From 66-474 sp963771735 (GTDB lineage Bacteria; Pseudomonadota; Gammaproteobacteria; Xanthomonadales; Rhodanobacteraceae): 64,000 nt of DNA. The notes beneath the pieces are model-generated. The model was not told the origin of the DNA. It saw only the letters and a program-made list of their open reading frames with translations, and ran no database searches. Location of the stretch: positions 558,001 through 622,000 of the forward strand of contig CAVYUN010000001.1 of NCBI GenBank assembly GCA_963771735.1. Direction: 5' to 3'. A program made the translations under genes and the position numbers. Positions 48,609 to 57,758 of this stretch are shown here, in pieces. The stretch's first letter is position 1. Every line of letters begins with the position of its first letter.

Positions 48609-49465
48609 GCGGCGCCGATTCGCGGCCGCAACCGCCCCCATCCAAAACCATCCGCGCCGACGTTGCGCGCGCGCTTGCAGAAGACATCGGTTCCGGCGAC
48701 GTCACCGCCGCGTTGATCGATCCCGACGCGCGCGCCCTTGCGCGCATCGTGGCGCGCGAGGATTGCGTGCTGGCGGGACGTCCCTGGGCGGACGAGTGCT
48801 TCCGGCAACTCGATCCGGATGTCGAAGTCACCTGGCATTTCGGCGACGGCGACCGCGTGCCCATGGACGCCGTGCTGTGCGAACTTGCGGGCAACGCTCG
48901 CGCACTGGTCGCGGGCGAACGCAACGCGCTCAACTTTTTGCAGACCCTGTCCGGCACCGCCACCGTCACGCGCCGCTACGTCGATGCCATCGAGGGCACC
49001 AGGTCAAAAATCCTCGACACCCGCAAGACGATTCCCGGTCTGCGTCTTGCCCAGAAATACGCGGTGCGTTGCGGCGGCGGCCACAACCACCGCATCGGCC
49101 TGTTCGACGCGATCCTGATCAAGGAAAACCACGTCGCTGCCGCGGGCAGCATCACGCGCGCCATCCGCGCCGCGCGCGCCGCACATCCCGAATTCCTGCT
49201 GGAATGCGAAGTGGAATCGCTGGACGAACTGCGCGCAGCAATCGATGCCGGTGCCGACCGCGTGCTGCTGGATGAATTCGACGATGCAATGCTGCGCGAA
49301 GCCGTCGCGCTCGCCGCAGGCCGCGTGCCCCTGGAAGTCTCGGGCAGCGTCAATCTCGAAAGGGTGCGCGCAATAGCCGAAACCGGCGTCGATTTCATTT
49401 CCATCGGCGCACTGACCAAGCATGTGCACGCCATCGATCTGTCGATGCGGTTCGACGAACGCTGA
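48605..49465 (+). CDS. nadC: Quinolinate phosphoribosyltransferase (nicotinate-nucleotide pyrophosphorylase)
   Basis: A 286-residue enzyme that converts quinolinate and PRPP to nicotinate mononucleotide in NAD synthesis. Diagnostic segments are LAEDIGSGDVTAALI, the substrate-binding TRKTIPGLRLAQKYAVRCGGG stretch, HRIGLFDAILIKENH and the C-terminal LEVSGSVNLERVRAIAETGVDFISIGALTKH. The ATG at 48605 overlaps the DUF1631 stop (ATGA). Because of the upstream frameshift the DUF1631 reading frame leads straight into nadC, but the conserved N-terminus begins at 48605. Confidence 0.95.
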   Translation: MSGADSRPQPPPSKTIRADVARALAEDIGSGDVTAALIDPDARALARIVAREDCVLAGRPWADECFRQLDPDVEVTWHFGDGDRVPMDAVLCELAGNARALVAGERNALNFLQTLSGTATVTRRYVDAIEGTRSKILDTRKTIPGLRLAQKYAVRCGGGHNHRIGLFDAILIKENHVAAAGSITRAIRAARAAHPEFLLECEVESLDELRAAIDAGADRVLLDEFDDAMLREAVALAAGRVPLEVSGSVNLERVRAIAETGVDFISIGALTKHVHAIDLSMRFDER

Positions 49466-50043
49466 CGCCACGGTTCGTCAATCCGGCGACAGCCGGGATC
49501 CAGTAAACGTGGCCATCGCGACCGATGCCCAAGTCCAGCCTCGCCATCGGGCATGAATACCGCCCCTGATCGTCCGTGATATTGCATGCCGCCGCCGAAA
49601 TGCGTGATAGCGCATCGACGGCAAGAAATCCCGGCAAGCATCGGAACCGGCCAAGCACTTGATGCGATGCAGGAAATTTCAGATTGACAGCCGCATCCCA
49701 GCGCGCGACGATTGCGTTGCCACCCCAGAACTGGGGTCTACTAAGCGTTCACCGCCCATCGGCGTCAGGTCAACACTTCAAATTCAAAGCAGAAACCCCT
49801 TACGCATCAACGAGGCGAAGGACGATTGACCACCACGACGAACAACCGACACTAAGCGAACATTGAATGGATCGCTGCGCGCGCAGCCGCTTCGCTGGCG
49901 AGGGAACCCGCTTCGAACAATGAAACAGAGACCTGCCACCGCTGACGTTGAACTACTCGTTCGAGGTGACAGCGCGAGGGACCATACTTGCAAAGTTGAG
50001 GCGCCAAGATCGCGCTGCACCTCAACTCAAACGCGTTAGCTTC
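49466..50043. other. Gene-poor stretch between nadC and the lipocalin-like gene
   Basis: 578 bases without a recognisable gene. A weak stem (CCGGC 49483-49487, GCCGG 49492-49496) may end the nadC transcript. CCCCAG/CTGGGG (49723-49736) is another small palindrome. Near the end, GTTGAGG (49995-50001) pairs with CCTCAAC (50020-50026), and GTTAGC follows at 50035-50040, just before a signal-peptide start. The last arrangement faintly recalls an integron attC end. The base composition is lower in GC than its neighbours. Confidence 0.5.
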
Positions 50044-50118
50044 ATGAAGCTGACCTGGCCACTCCTCACGCTGTTACTGTCGGCCGCCGCCTTCGCGGCA
50101 CCGCCTGACTCGCGGTAG
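50044..50118 (+). other. Signal-peptide fragment cut off by a stop codon
   Basis: An ATG at 50044 opens a 24-residue peptide that is a textbook signal sequence (MKLTWPLLTLLLSAAAFAA, cleavage after AFA-A) and stops at a TAG at 50116-50118. One added base at about 50108 would read through into LAVEPHRLRMSSKSD and connect it with the lipocalin-like frame at 50136. I read it as the detached export signal of that gene. Confidence 0.6.
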
Positions 50119-50135
50119 AACCCCACCGACTCCGC

Positions 50136-50591
50136 ATGTCATCCAAGTCAGACCAACTGTTGTCCGTCGCCCTCCCCGGTACTTGGGAACTGTTGTCACG
50201 CATCGACGTAGCCGAAGCTGGGGTGCTCCAACCCGAGCCTGATCTGGGCCAGGACCCCGTAGCTCTGCTCATCTACGACAGATCGGGCCGCTTCGCAGCC
50301 CAGTTCATGAAACGCGATCGGTCTGCAGCGGACCTCGTCACGTCCGGCGCAGCTGGTGCAAACAACAGCCGTGCCGTGGGCGGCTATGACGCCTACTTCG
50401 GCACGTACGTCGTGGATGACAGCAAGAACACGGTCACACAACGACTCCTCGGATCGCTCTCGCCCGAAAACGTGGGCCTGACGCTTACCCGCGAGATGCT
50501 CGTTGCCGGAGATCAGCTGGTTATCAGCTTGCGCACGACGGTTGCCGGGGAAGCCGTCACGAGAACACTCACCTGGCGGCGCGTGGGCTGA
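50136..50591 (+). CDS. Lipocalin-like domain protein (probably N-terminally disrupted)
   Basis: The 151-residue frame from the ATG at 50136 contains a lipocalin-like domain: LPGTWELLSRIDV at the start, ALLIYDRSGRFAAQFMKRDRS in the middle and TVTQRLLGSLSPENVG toward the end. Such proteins bind small ligands and are often exported. Here no signal peptide is in frame. A separate one lies just upstream at 50044-50118, one indel away. The gene has no obvious partner. It may be a decaying acquired gene or a consensus error. Confidence 0.7.
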   Translation: MSSKSDQLLSVALPGTWELLSRIDVAEAGVLQPEPDLGQDPVALLIYDRSGRFAAQFMKRDRSAADLVTSGAAGANNSRAVGGYDAYFGTYVVDDSKNTVTQRLLGSLSPENVGLTLTREMLVAGDQLVISLRTTVAGEAVTRTLTWRRVG

Positions 50592-50719
50592 AGAGCGTTA
50601 GCGGGCTGCAGTGAAGCAACGCCCAGTGACACCCAACCTTTCGGTCTGGGCCAGCCACGACGTTGTGGTCCCCGCCTCACCTCGAACGTTACGCATCTCT
50701 ATTCCGCCGCACCACCAGA

Positions 50720-52324
50720 TCAGGGCTCCGGCACGAAGTGCAGGTCCAGGTAATCCCAACTGAAATCCGCGGTCGGCGACACCGGCTTCATGCGGATCGC
50801 GGCGATGCTGCCGTCCGGATTCAGGTCGAAGGTCACCCAGGCATCCTCAATGTCGCGATCGCTCCAGTGGGTGCGGAAGGTGTCGTACTGGGCGTGTTCC
50901 AGCGCGCCCTGCATGCCGGGCGAACGATCGAAACGTATGCGCAACTTGCCTTGCACGTCGCTGATCGTCATGGTGCCGTACCACGGGTCGCGGTAGACGC
51001 CGGCGTAAGCCTGCAACGGCAACGACGGACCGCGCTGCGGATGCATTTGCGCCTGCCCGGCATGCAGCGCCTTCATTGCCGCAGCCTGCCGCTGGTCCAC
51101 GAGCTGGCGGTAACTCGCTATCCAGTCGGTCGCCGGTGCATCGAGGTAGTGGTCGAGCAGATGGTACATGACTGCCTGCATGGCACCGGCGTCTTCCGAA
51201 TTGATCATCACCGCGAACGCCACGTGCTTGTCCGGGATGATGACCACTTGGGACAGGGCGCCGAGGACACCGCCTTCGTGGGTGATGATCTTGTGCCCGC
51301 GATAATCGGTGACGAAAAAACCCAGTGCGTAATCCACGAAATCGGGCGTCGTGGCGCTGATCGGCGCGGGCGCGGGATGGGTCGGCACGATCGTGACCGG
51401 CGTCCACAGCATCTTCGCCTGCACGGCACTGAACAGGCGTTTGCCGTCGCCCATCGCGCCGCGGTCGAGTTGCACGCGCAGCCAGCGCCCCATGTCGCTG
51501 GCGCTGGCGCAGATCGCACCCGCGGGGGCGATCGGCCGGCTGACGCCGTCGGTCGGCAATACCGATTGCCGGCCCATGCCGCGTATCGCTTCGGAGATGC
51601 GCGCGTGCGGCGCGGCGTGGTCGGGGCCCTGCGCATCGTAGGCGACGGTTGCGTCGTGCATGCCGAGCGGCGCGAAAATGTGTTGCTTTACGAAGGATTC
51701 CCACGTTTGTCCGGATACGGCCTGCACCAGTTGCCCCGCGACCGAGTACAGGACATTGTCGTAGGCGAATCCCTTGCGGAAACTGGTGGCGGGCTTCAGG
51801 TAGCGAATCGCATGCACCAGTTCGGCGCGGGTCCGGTTGGTATCAGGGAACACCATCAAATCCCCTTCTCCCAGGCCCAGTCCGCTGCGATGCACCAGCA
51901 GGTCGGTGATCGTCATGTTCTGGGATGCGTAGGCGTCGTACATGCGGAACCCGGGCAGGCGATCGACCACGCGGTCGTTCCAGTCCAGTTTGCCTTGGTC
52001 GACCAGGATCGCCAGCGCGGTGGTGGTGAACGCCTTGGTATTGGAGCCGATCGGGAACGTGGTGTCCGCATCCACGCGCGCCGACGAACCGAGCTTGCGG
52101 TTGCCGTAGACGCGCGTGTCGATCCTGTCGCCATCGGCGATCGCGATCGCCATCCCCGGCACGCCGAAGGTCTTCATCGCACGCGCGGCGTAGGCATCAA
52201 GATCGGCCGGCGGTGTAACCGGCTGCACCGAAGCACCACCCGCCACGGGGTTTGCCAGGCTTGTCGCGCCCGCGCCCCCCAGCAGCAGCAACACGGTTCC
52301 CGTCAGCATCCATCGCGTGAACAT
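50720..52324 (-). CDS. S12 family serine hydrolase (beta-lactamase fold), DUF3471-type C-terminus
   Basis: A 534-residue exported serine hydrolase of the class C beta-lactamase/D-aminopeptidase family. A signal peptide is followed by the catalytic Ser94-x-x-Lys97 (GSNTK), Tyr188-Asp-Asn190 (FAYDN) and a His-x-Gly motif in ITHEGGVLG. The C-terminal 100 residues look like the DUF3471 beta-barrel found in such enzymes. There are no membrane helices. It is the most distal of three tandem S12 genes. The ATG at 52324 has GGAG upstream. The substrate is unknown. D-amino-acid peptides are plausible from context. Confidence 0.88.
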   Translation of the reverse strand: MFTRWMLTGTVLLLLGGAGATSLANPVAGGASVQPVTPPADLDAYAARAMKTFGVPGMAIAIADGDRIDTRVYGNRKLGSSARVDADTTFPIGSNTKAFTTTALAILVDQGKLDWNDRVVDRLPGFRMYDAYASQNMTITDLLVHRSGLGLGEGDLMVFPDTNRTRAELVHAIRYLKPATSFRKGFAYDNVLYSVAGQLVQAVSGQTWESFVKQHIFAPLGMHDATVAYDAQGPDHAAPHARISEAIRGMGRQSVLPTDGVSRPIAPAGAICASASDMGRWLRVQLDRGAMGDGKRLFSAVQAKMLWTPVTIVPTHPAPAPISATTPDFVDYALGFFVTDYRGHKIITHEGGVLGALSQVVIIPDKHVAFAVMINSEDAGAMQAVMYHLLDHYLDAPATDWIASYRQLVDQRQAAAMKALHAGQAQMHPQRGPSLPLQAYAGVYRDPWYGTMTISDVQGKLRIRFDRSPGMQGALEHAQYDTFRTHWSDRDIEDAWVTFDLNPDGSIAAIRMKPVSPTADFSWDYLDLHFVPEP

Positions 52325-52396
52325 GGTTTCTCCTCGCAGCTCCGAAGCTGCCCGGCCCATCGCCCCGCACTTCGGCGATCGGGACGACTGGCGGTC

Positions 52397-54433
52397 TCAG
52401 AAATGGGTGTTGAAGTTCACCAGCCCGTACGCAAGGATCGCCCAGATCGCATAGATCGCACACAGGGCGAGCACCGCCTCGCCCGCGCGGCAAAGCCAGC
52501 CGCCGGGTCCGCGGACGATGCGCCAGGCGGCTTCGAGCACGATCGCGACGCCGCCCGCGATTGCCAGCACGCCGAGCACGTACAGCACGACCAAGTAACC
52601 GCCGAAGTTGGTATGGAACAGGGTCAGCGGATTCGAGAGCTTGATCAGCAGGGCCAGCCAGCCGACCACGACCGCAAGCTGCAGGATCACGCCGATCCGC
52701 GAAGCCAGCCTGAGCCGGAACTGGTTCGGTTCGAACCGAAGCGGACGGCCGAACCTGCGCCGCACGACGGCCCCGCCGATCCAGACCAGCAGGGTCAGCA
52801 GGAACACCGCGATCGCGATATCGGTCAGCAACACGAACCAGCCATGCTGCTCCAGCCCGTGCACCGGCTGCATCACCATCACGGGAATCGTGTCGCCGAT
52901 CCACCAGCGGATCGAACCGTCCTTGTTCGCTACAAAACGCAATTTCCCCTGGCCATCGACTTCGCGATAGACGAGCGGCCCCACTTCGCGCCAGTGCTGC
53001 AATGCCCCGCTCGGCTGCCTGAGCATGTCGACCGTGATCGTGCCGTCCGGCTGCGCGACGACGTGCGTCTGGCCCAGCAGGTACAGCAAGCGCAGCGCGC
53101 TGTTCTCGCGGCGGCTGCTCCAGTACCAGCCTGCCACGCGCGCGGCATCGGCCTTGGCACTCGCCAGCGTCGATTGTGCGGGCGGCCGCTGCGGGAAGTA
53201 GCGGTCGAGGAAGGCGCGGAACAATTCCGTGCGCACACCCTCGGCGGTACCGTCGGGAGCCTTGCCCGCGCTGTTGAAGGACATGAAGATGCCGACATCC
53301 TTGTCCAGCAGCAGATGCAGGTCGGAGTGGAAGGCCACGGTGTCGCCACCGTGACCAATGATGCGCAGACCGTGGCGATTCTCCTGGTAGAAACCGAGGT
53401 CGTAACCGTTCATGCCCGGCGCCGCCGAATACTGGTGCGAGTGCATCTGTTTGACCGTAGCCGGCGGCAGGATCGATGCGCCGTCGTATTGCCCGTCCTG
53501 CAACTGCGCGATCATGAATTTCGCCATGTCGGTCGCGCTCGAGGTCAGCGAACCCGCCGGCCACGCCTGCACGGGCTCGAACGGCACGATGGTCTTGCCG
53601 TGGGCGGTGATGTAGCCGGTTGCCAGGTCACCACGCAAGGTGGCCGGCAGCGGCTGATCGAACGTCGAATGGTTCATCCCCAGTGGTTTCAGGATATGGT
53701 CCCGGACATAGTCGTCGAACGGCTCGCCGGATACGCGTTGCACGATGTAACCGGCCAGCGCGGCGCCGTAATTGGAATACGCCACGACCTTGCCGGGCGG
53801 GAATATGCGCGGCGGCATGTGCTCGACGAGGTATTGCCGCAGCGGAACAAGCTGCCCGGGAGTCGCCGCCATCAGGTCATGCAGGGTCTCGGCGAATCCC
53901 GGTGTCATCGTCATCAGGTCGCGCATCGTGATCGGCTTGCCGAATTTCGGCGGGATCTTGAAGTCGAGGTAATCGTTGACGTCCGCGTCGAGGTTGATCT
54001 TGCCCGCGGAGGCCAATTGCATCACCGAGGTCCAGGTGAAAAGTTTCGAGGTCGATCCGACCCGGAACAGCGTCTTGTCCGGGACCACCGGGGTGCGCTT
54101 GGCGACATCGGCGTAGCCGTAACCCCGTGCAAAAACAAGCTGCCCGTCCTTCACGACCGCGACTACGCCGCCGGCAATGTCATTGCGTTTCAGCATGTAG
54201 GGAACCAGCGCGTCGAAAAAGCCGCCCAGGTCCTGCGGCGTCAACGCGGCCGCGCTGGTCGTGGCCGTCGTGCCCGACGCGGGACTGGCCACGGGCAGCG
54301 TCGGGGCCGGACTTGCGGTCGCCGGGAGATGGATGCCGTGGTCCGTCGGAACGGGCTGGTTCTGGCCCGTCGACGCGAAAGCGCCACTCGTCGCCAGCAA
54401 CGCGAGCCCCGTGATCATCAACCGAGTGAACAT
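52397..54433 (-). CDS. S12 family serine hydrolase with C-terminal membrane domain (paralogue 1)
   Basis: A 678-residue protein. A signal sequence and a low-complexity Ala/Thr/Pro linker precede a penicillin-binding-protein-like hydrolase domain with Ser-x-x-Lys in VGSTSKLFT, Tyr-Ser-Asn in VAYSNYG and His-Gly-Gly in IIGHGGDT. The last 190 residues contain four hydrophobic helices, so the catalytic domain would be held at the membrane. It is closely related throughout to the next gene upstream, which implies tandem duplication. The ATG at 54433 follows GAGGAAAAGAC. Confidence 0.88.
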   Translation of the reverse strand: MFTRLMITGLALLATSGAFASTGQNQPVPTDHGIHLPATASPAPTLPVASPASGTTATTSAAALTPQDLGGFFDALVPYMLKRNDIAGGVVAVVKDGQLVFARGYGYADVAKRTPVVPDKTLFRVGSTSKLFTWTSVMQLASAGKINLDADVNDYLDFKIPPKFGKPITMRDLMTMTPGFAETLHDLMAATPGQLVPLRQYLVEHMPPRIFPPGKVVAYSNYGAALAGYIVQRVSGEPFDDYVRDHILKPLGMNHSTFDQPLPATLRGDLATGYITAHGKTIVPFEPVQAWPAGSLTSSATDMAKFMIAQLQDGQYDGASILPPATVKQMHSHQYSAAPGMNGYDLGFYQENRHGLRIIGHGGDTVAFHSDLHLLLDKDVGIFMSFNSAGKAPDGTAEGVRTELFRAFLDRYFPQRPPAQSTLASAKADAARVAGWYWSSRRENSALRLLYLLGQTHVVAQPDGTITVDMLRQPSGALQHWREVGPLVYREVDGQGKLRFVANKDGSIRWWIGDTIPVMVMQPVHGLEQHGWFVLLTDIAIAVFLLTLLVWIGGAVVRRRFGRPLRFEPNQFRLRLASRIGVILQLAVVVGWLALLIKLSNPLTLFHTNFGGYLVVLYVLGVLAIAGGVAIVLEAAWRIVRGPGGWLCRAGEAVLALCAIYAIWAILAYGLVNFNTHF

Positions 54434-54471
54434 GTCTTTTCCTCGCATGAATGGCGCGTTGCCTGATCGCT

Positions 54472-56499
54472 TCAGTAGGTGAAACTGAAATTGGCCAGGC
54501 CATACACGACGATGCCCCACAGCGCGTACAGCGCACACAGGCCGAGCACGAACTCGCCCAGGCGCACCAGCCAGCCGCCCGGGCCGCGGGCAATGCGCAA
54601 CACCGCCTCGACCAGCATCGCCAGCGCGCCTATCGCCGCGAGCACGCCCAGCACGTACATCACGGTCAGATAGCCGTTGAGCTTGCCGCTTGCAGTCGCG
54701 AACACGAAGTTGAACATCTCGAACCACGCGAACAGCAGTACCAGCTGCATGACCACGCCCAGGCGCGAGGCCAGCCGCCACCAGAACTCGCTGCGCGTCA
54801 ACACCAGCTTCGCGCGCATCCGCCGGCGAACGATCGCGCCGCCGATCCAGGTGACGAGGGCGAGAAGCAGCGACAGGATGAACACGATCCCCAACGGCTT
54901 CAGGATCCCGAAGTTCTGCAGGCCGTGGACTGGCTGGAACACCATGACCGGCAGGAAATCATCGGAAATCCAGTAGCGGATGCGGCCATTCTTGCCGGTC
55001 ACGAATTTGGTGTGCGTCTGGCCGCCGACTTCGCGGTAGGTAAGCGGACCGACTTCGCGCCAGGTCTTCGGCGTGCCGCTCAAGTCCGTGAGCGCGGCGA
55101 TCTTTATCGTGCCGTCGGGATTCGCGGTGACCTGGCTTTGGGTCAATGCATACAGCAGCCTCAACCCGCTGACGATGCGGCGGCTGCTCAGGTACCAGCC
55201 CGCCACGCGGGCCGCGTCGGCTTGCGGATCGGCGACCGTCTTTTCCTCGGGAGCGGAATACGGGTAATAACGGTCGAGGAATGCACGGAACAGAGCTGTA
55301 CGGACCTGTTCGACCGCGCCGTCCTTGCCTGCACTGTTGAACGACATGAACACGCCGACGCGCTTGTCCAGCAGCAGGTGCATGTCGCTGTGGAATGCGT
55401 TGGTGTCGCCGGCATGGCCGATGATGCGCAAGCCGTTCCGGTTTTCCTGGTAGAAGCCGAGGTCGTAACCATTCATCCCGGGCGCCATGCGCGACTGCGG
55501 CGAATGCATCAGTTTGGTCATCGCCGGCGACAGGATGGAAGTGCCGTCGTACTGGCCATCGCTCAGCTGCGCGATCATGAAGCGCGCCATGTCGGTGCCG
55601 CTGCTGGTCAGGGATCCTGCCGGCGCGATCTCGACGGACTCGAACGGAATGGTCTTCTTGTTCGATGCGGAGTGGTAGCCGACCGACATGTCGGGAACCA
55701 GCGCGGCCGGCAACGGCTGTTCGAACGTGGAATGATCCATGCCGAGCGGCTTGAAGATGTGGTCGGCGACGTACTGGTCGAACGGCTCGCCGGACAGGCG
55801 CTCCACGATGTAACCTGCCAGCGTGGCGCCGTAATTGGAATAGGCGACGATCTTGCCCGGCGGGAATATCCGGGTCGGCAGGTCCTTCTTCACGTATTCG
55901 CCGATCGGAAACAGCTGTTGCGGCGTCGAAACGAATTCGTCGTGCACCGTATCCTCGAACCCGGGCGTCATGGTCATCAGGTCGCGCATGGTGATCGGCT
56001 TGCCGAATTTCTCCGGGATCTTGAAATCCAGGTAGCGGTTCACGTCCGCATCCAGGTCGATCTTGCCCTCGCCCACCAGCTGCATCACCGCGGTCCAGGT
56101 GAAGGTCTTGGAGATCGAACCGGGCCGGAACAGCGTCTGGTCGGCGATCACCGGCTTGCGCTTGGCGACGTCCGCGTACCCGTAACCCTTCGCGAACAGG
56201 ATCTTGCCGTCCTTGACGACCACGATCACGCCGCCGGCAATATCGCCGCGTTGCATCGCATAAGGCACGAGGCTGTCGAAGAACGTCCGCACGTCTTGCG
56301 CGGTCATCGCCGGAATCCCCGTCGCGCCCTGCGCCGTCGAAGCCATGGCCGCCGTGCTTGCCGGAGCTGGCGCCGCGGGCGTTGCGGCACTCGTGGCTGA
56401 TGCCGGCCTCTGCGCGGCAGCCGTACTCGCGGGGGCGGCCGTGGCTGCGCCTACCGTGAGGAGCAATGCGACCGTGGTCGCCATCAATCGGGTAAACAT
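54472..56499 (-). CDS. S12 family serine hydrolase with C-terminal membrane domain (paralogue 2)
   Basis: A 675-residue paralogue of the downstream gene with the same plan: signal sequence, Ala/Ser/Thr/Pro linker, hydrolase domain (Ser-x-x-Lys in PGSISKTFT, VAYSNYG, IIGHAGDT) and four C-terminal membrane helices. Long blocks such as KFGKPITMRDLMTMTPGF are shared between the two. The ATG at 56499 has GAGGAGAAGAC ahead, nearly the same leader as the paralogue. It lies 38 bases upstream of paralogue 1 and 161 bases after the epimerase. Confidence 0.88.
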   Translation of the reverse strand: MFTRLMATTVALLLTVGAATAAPASTAAAQRPASATSAATPAAPAPASTAAMASTAQGATGIPAMTAQDVRTFFDSLVPYAMQRGDIAGGVIVVVKDGKILFAKGYGYADVAKRKPVIADQTLFRPGSISKTFTWTAVMQLVGEGKIDLDADVNRYLDFKIPEKFGKPITMRDLMTMTPGFEDTVHDEFVSTPQQLFPIGEYVKKDLPTRIFPPGKIVAYSNYGATLAGYIVERLSGEPFDQYVADHIFKPLGMDHSTFEQPLPAALVPDMSVGYHSASNKKTIPFESVEIAPAGSLTSSGTDMARFMIAQLSDGQYDGTSILSPAMTKLMHSPQSRMAPGMNGYDLGFYQENRNGLRIIGHAGDTNAFHSDMHLLLDKRVGVFMSFNSAGKDGAVEQVRTALFRAFLDRYYPYSAPEEKTVADPQADAARVAGWYLSSRRIVSGLRLLYALTQSQVTANPDGTIKIAALTDLSGTPKTWREVGPLTYREVGGQTHTKFVTGKNGRIRYWISDDFLPVMVFQPVHGLQNFGILKPLGIVFILSLLLALVTWIGGAIVRRRMRAKLVLTRSEFWWRLASRLGVVMQLVLLFAWFEMFNFVFATASGKLNGYLTVMYVLGVLAAIGALAMLVEAVLRIARGPGGWLVRLGEFVLGLCALYALWGIVVYGLANFSFTY

Positions 56500-56660
56500 G
56501 TCTTCTCCTCGCAACTTGCCTCAACGATGAATCCTGTCCGCCGAACCTCCGAATGACCCGCGCATGCGGAACCGGCAACGTCCCGCCGTGCATCCGGCGG
56601 CATGCACGCGTCGCTGCATCCGCCCGACGGGTGCCTCCGGTGCACAAGCCGCCGTACGAG

Positions 56661-57659
56661 TCATTCGACGGTTTCCCGCGAGGCGGCACCCCACACGGTC
56701 TCAGGACACCAGATATTCCCGTCGGTGTATTCGACGGAAGGTCGGCGTTCGTGCGCCAGGAAGGTCGGCGCGTCCAGGTCCACGAAATCGCAGAGTTGAC
56801 CGAGCACGAACGCCGGCGCCATCGCCAGCGAGGTGCCGTTCATGCAACCGACCATGACCCTGAGGCCCAGCCGGCGGGCTTCGTACGCCATCAGCAGTCC
56901 TTCGGTGAGACCGCCGCATTTGTCGAGCTTTATGTTGATCAGGTCGTAATACTCCGCGAGCGGCTGGATATCCCTCAGGCTCTGCACGCTCTCGTCCGCC
57001 GCGAGCGGAATGGGCGAGTGCAGGCCGGCGAGCGCTCCGTCCTCGCCACGTGGTAGCGGTTGTTCGACCAGCCCGACCCTGGATTCGACCAGGGACGGAA
57101 GAAGATCCTCGAGCGAACGCCGGGTGAAGGCCTGGTTGGCGTCCACGCCGATCCAGACGTCCGGCCGCACCGCGCGTACCGCGGCGACGCATGTTGCCGG
57201 ATCGTCGCCCGTCAGCTTGAGCTTGATGGCGCGCGCCTGGGTATGGGAAAGCGCGGCGGCCGCCATGCGCTCGGGTGTGTCGGCGCCGACCGTGATCGTG
57301 GTGCGCAAGGGTACCGGTTGGCGCACGTTGGCCGTCCGCCATACCGGGATTCCGGTACGTCGGGCGTCGAGATCCCACAGCGCACAATCCAGCGCATTGC
57401 GCGCACCGCCGGGCGGCAACAGCCTGCGCAGGTTCTCCCGGTCGATGCCGGCTTCGATCCTGTCGCGCACGGCCTCGATCTGTTCGAGCATGCGTTCGGG
57501 CGTTTCGTCATGGTAGTAAACGCCGTTGGCTTCGCCACGCCCGACCGCGCCCCGGTCGCGCAGGCTGACCACGATCACGCGCGCTTCGGTAAAGACGTAA
57601 TTGGTGATGCGGAGGGGATTCCGGAAGGGCCAGCTTTCTGTTTGCAGCGCAAGTTCCAT
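56661..57659 (-). CDS. Dipeptide epimerase (enolase superfamily, L-Ala-D/L-Glu type)
   Basis: A 332-residue enolase-superfamily enzyme of the muconate-lactonising subgroup. The catalytic Lys pair is in AIKLKLTGDD, metal ligands are in VDANQAF, EQPL and ADES, and the second catalytic Lys is in NIKLDKCGG. This layout fits L-Ala-D/L-Glu epimerases, which recycle murein dipeptides. The exact specificity cannot be read from sequence. The ATG at 57659 starts a normal N-terminus. It lies between the TonB receptor and the S12 hydrolases on the same strand. Confidence 0.85.
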   Translation of the reverse strand: MELALQTESWPFRNPLRITNYVFTEARVIVVSLRDRGAVGRGEANGVYYHDETPERMLEQIEAVRDRIEAGIDRENLRRLLPPGGARNALDCALWDLDARRTGIPVWRTANVRQPVPLRTTITVGADTPERMAAAALSHTQARAIKLKLTGDDPATCVAAVRAVRPDVWIGVDANQAFTRRSLEDLLPSLVESRVGLVEQPLPRGEDGALAGLHSPIPLAADESVQSLRDIQPLAEYYDLINIKLDKCGGLTEGLLMAYEARRLGLRVMVGCMNGTSLAMAPAFVLGQLCDFVDLDAPTFLAHERRPSVEYTDGNIWCPETVWGAASRETVE

Positions 57660-57758
57660 GATGGGCCCCTGTCGGATGGTTCGCGATCGCAACATGGCAC
57701 GCGCCGTGTCGGCCGAAGCGCTGGCGACACCATGCCCGGCGTGACACGACACGCCCGC

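Noticed and set aside
46244..48838. 864-codon minus-strand open frame opposite DUF1631
   Set aside because: It is low-complexity, lacks motifs and is explained by GC-rich third positions of the plus-strand gene.
48605..49465. A natural DUF1631-NadC fusion protein
   Set aside because: The shared frame arises only because of the one-base insertion near 47951. Both proteins have normal separate ends with an ATGA overlap.
49500..49640. Possible fourth copy of the dispersed repeat after nadC
   Set aside because: It shares only a short GATCGTCCGTGAT-like block. The TTGTGGAAAGTCAG and CGTTCTG blocks are missing.
50663..54466. 1267-codon plus-strand open frame opposite the S12 hydrolases
   Set aside because: It is rich in Arg, His and Gln with no domain. 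The opposite strand encodes clear serine hydrolases.
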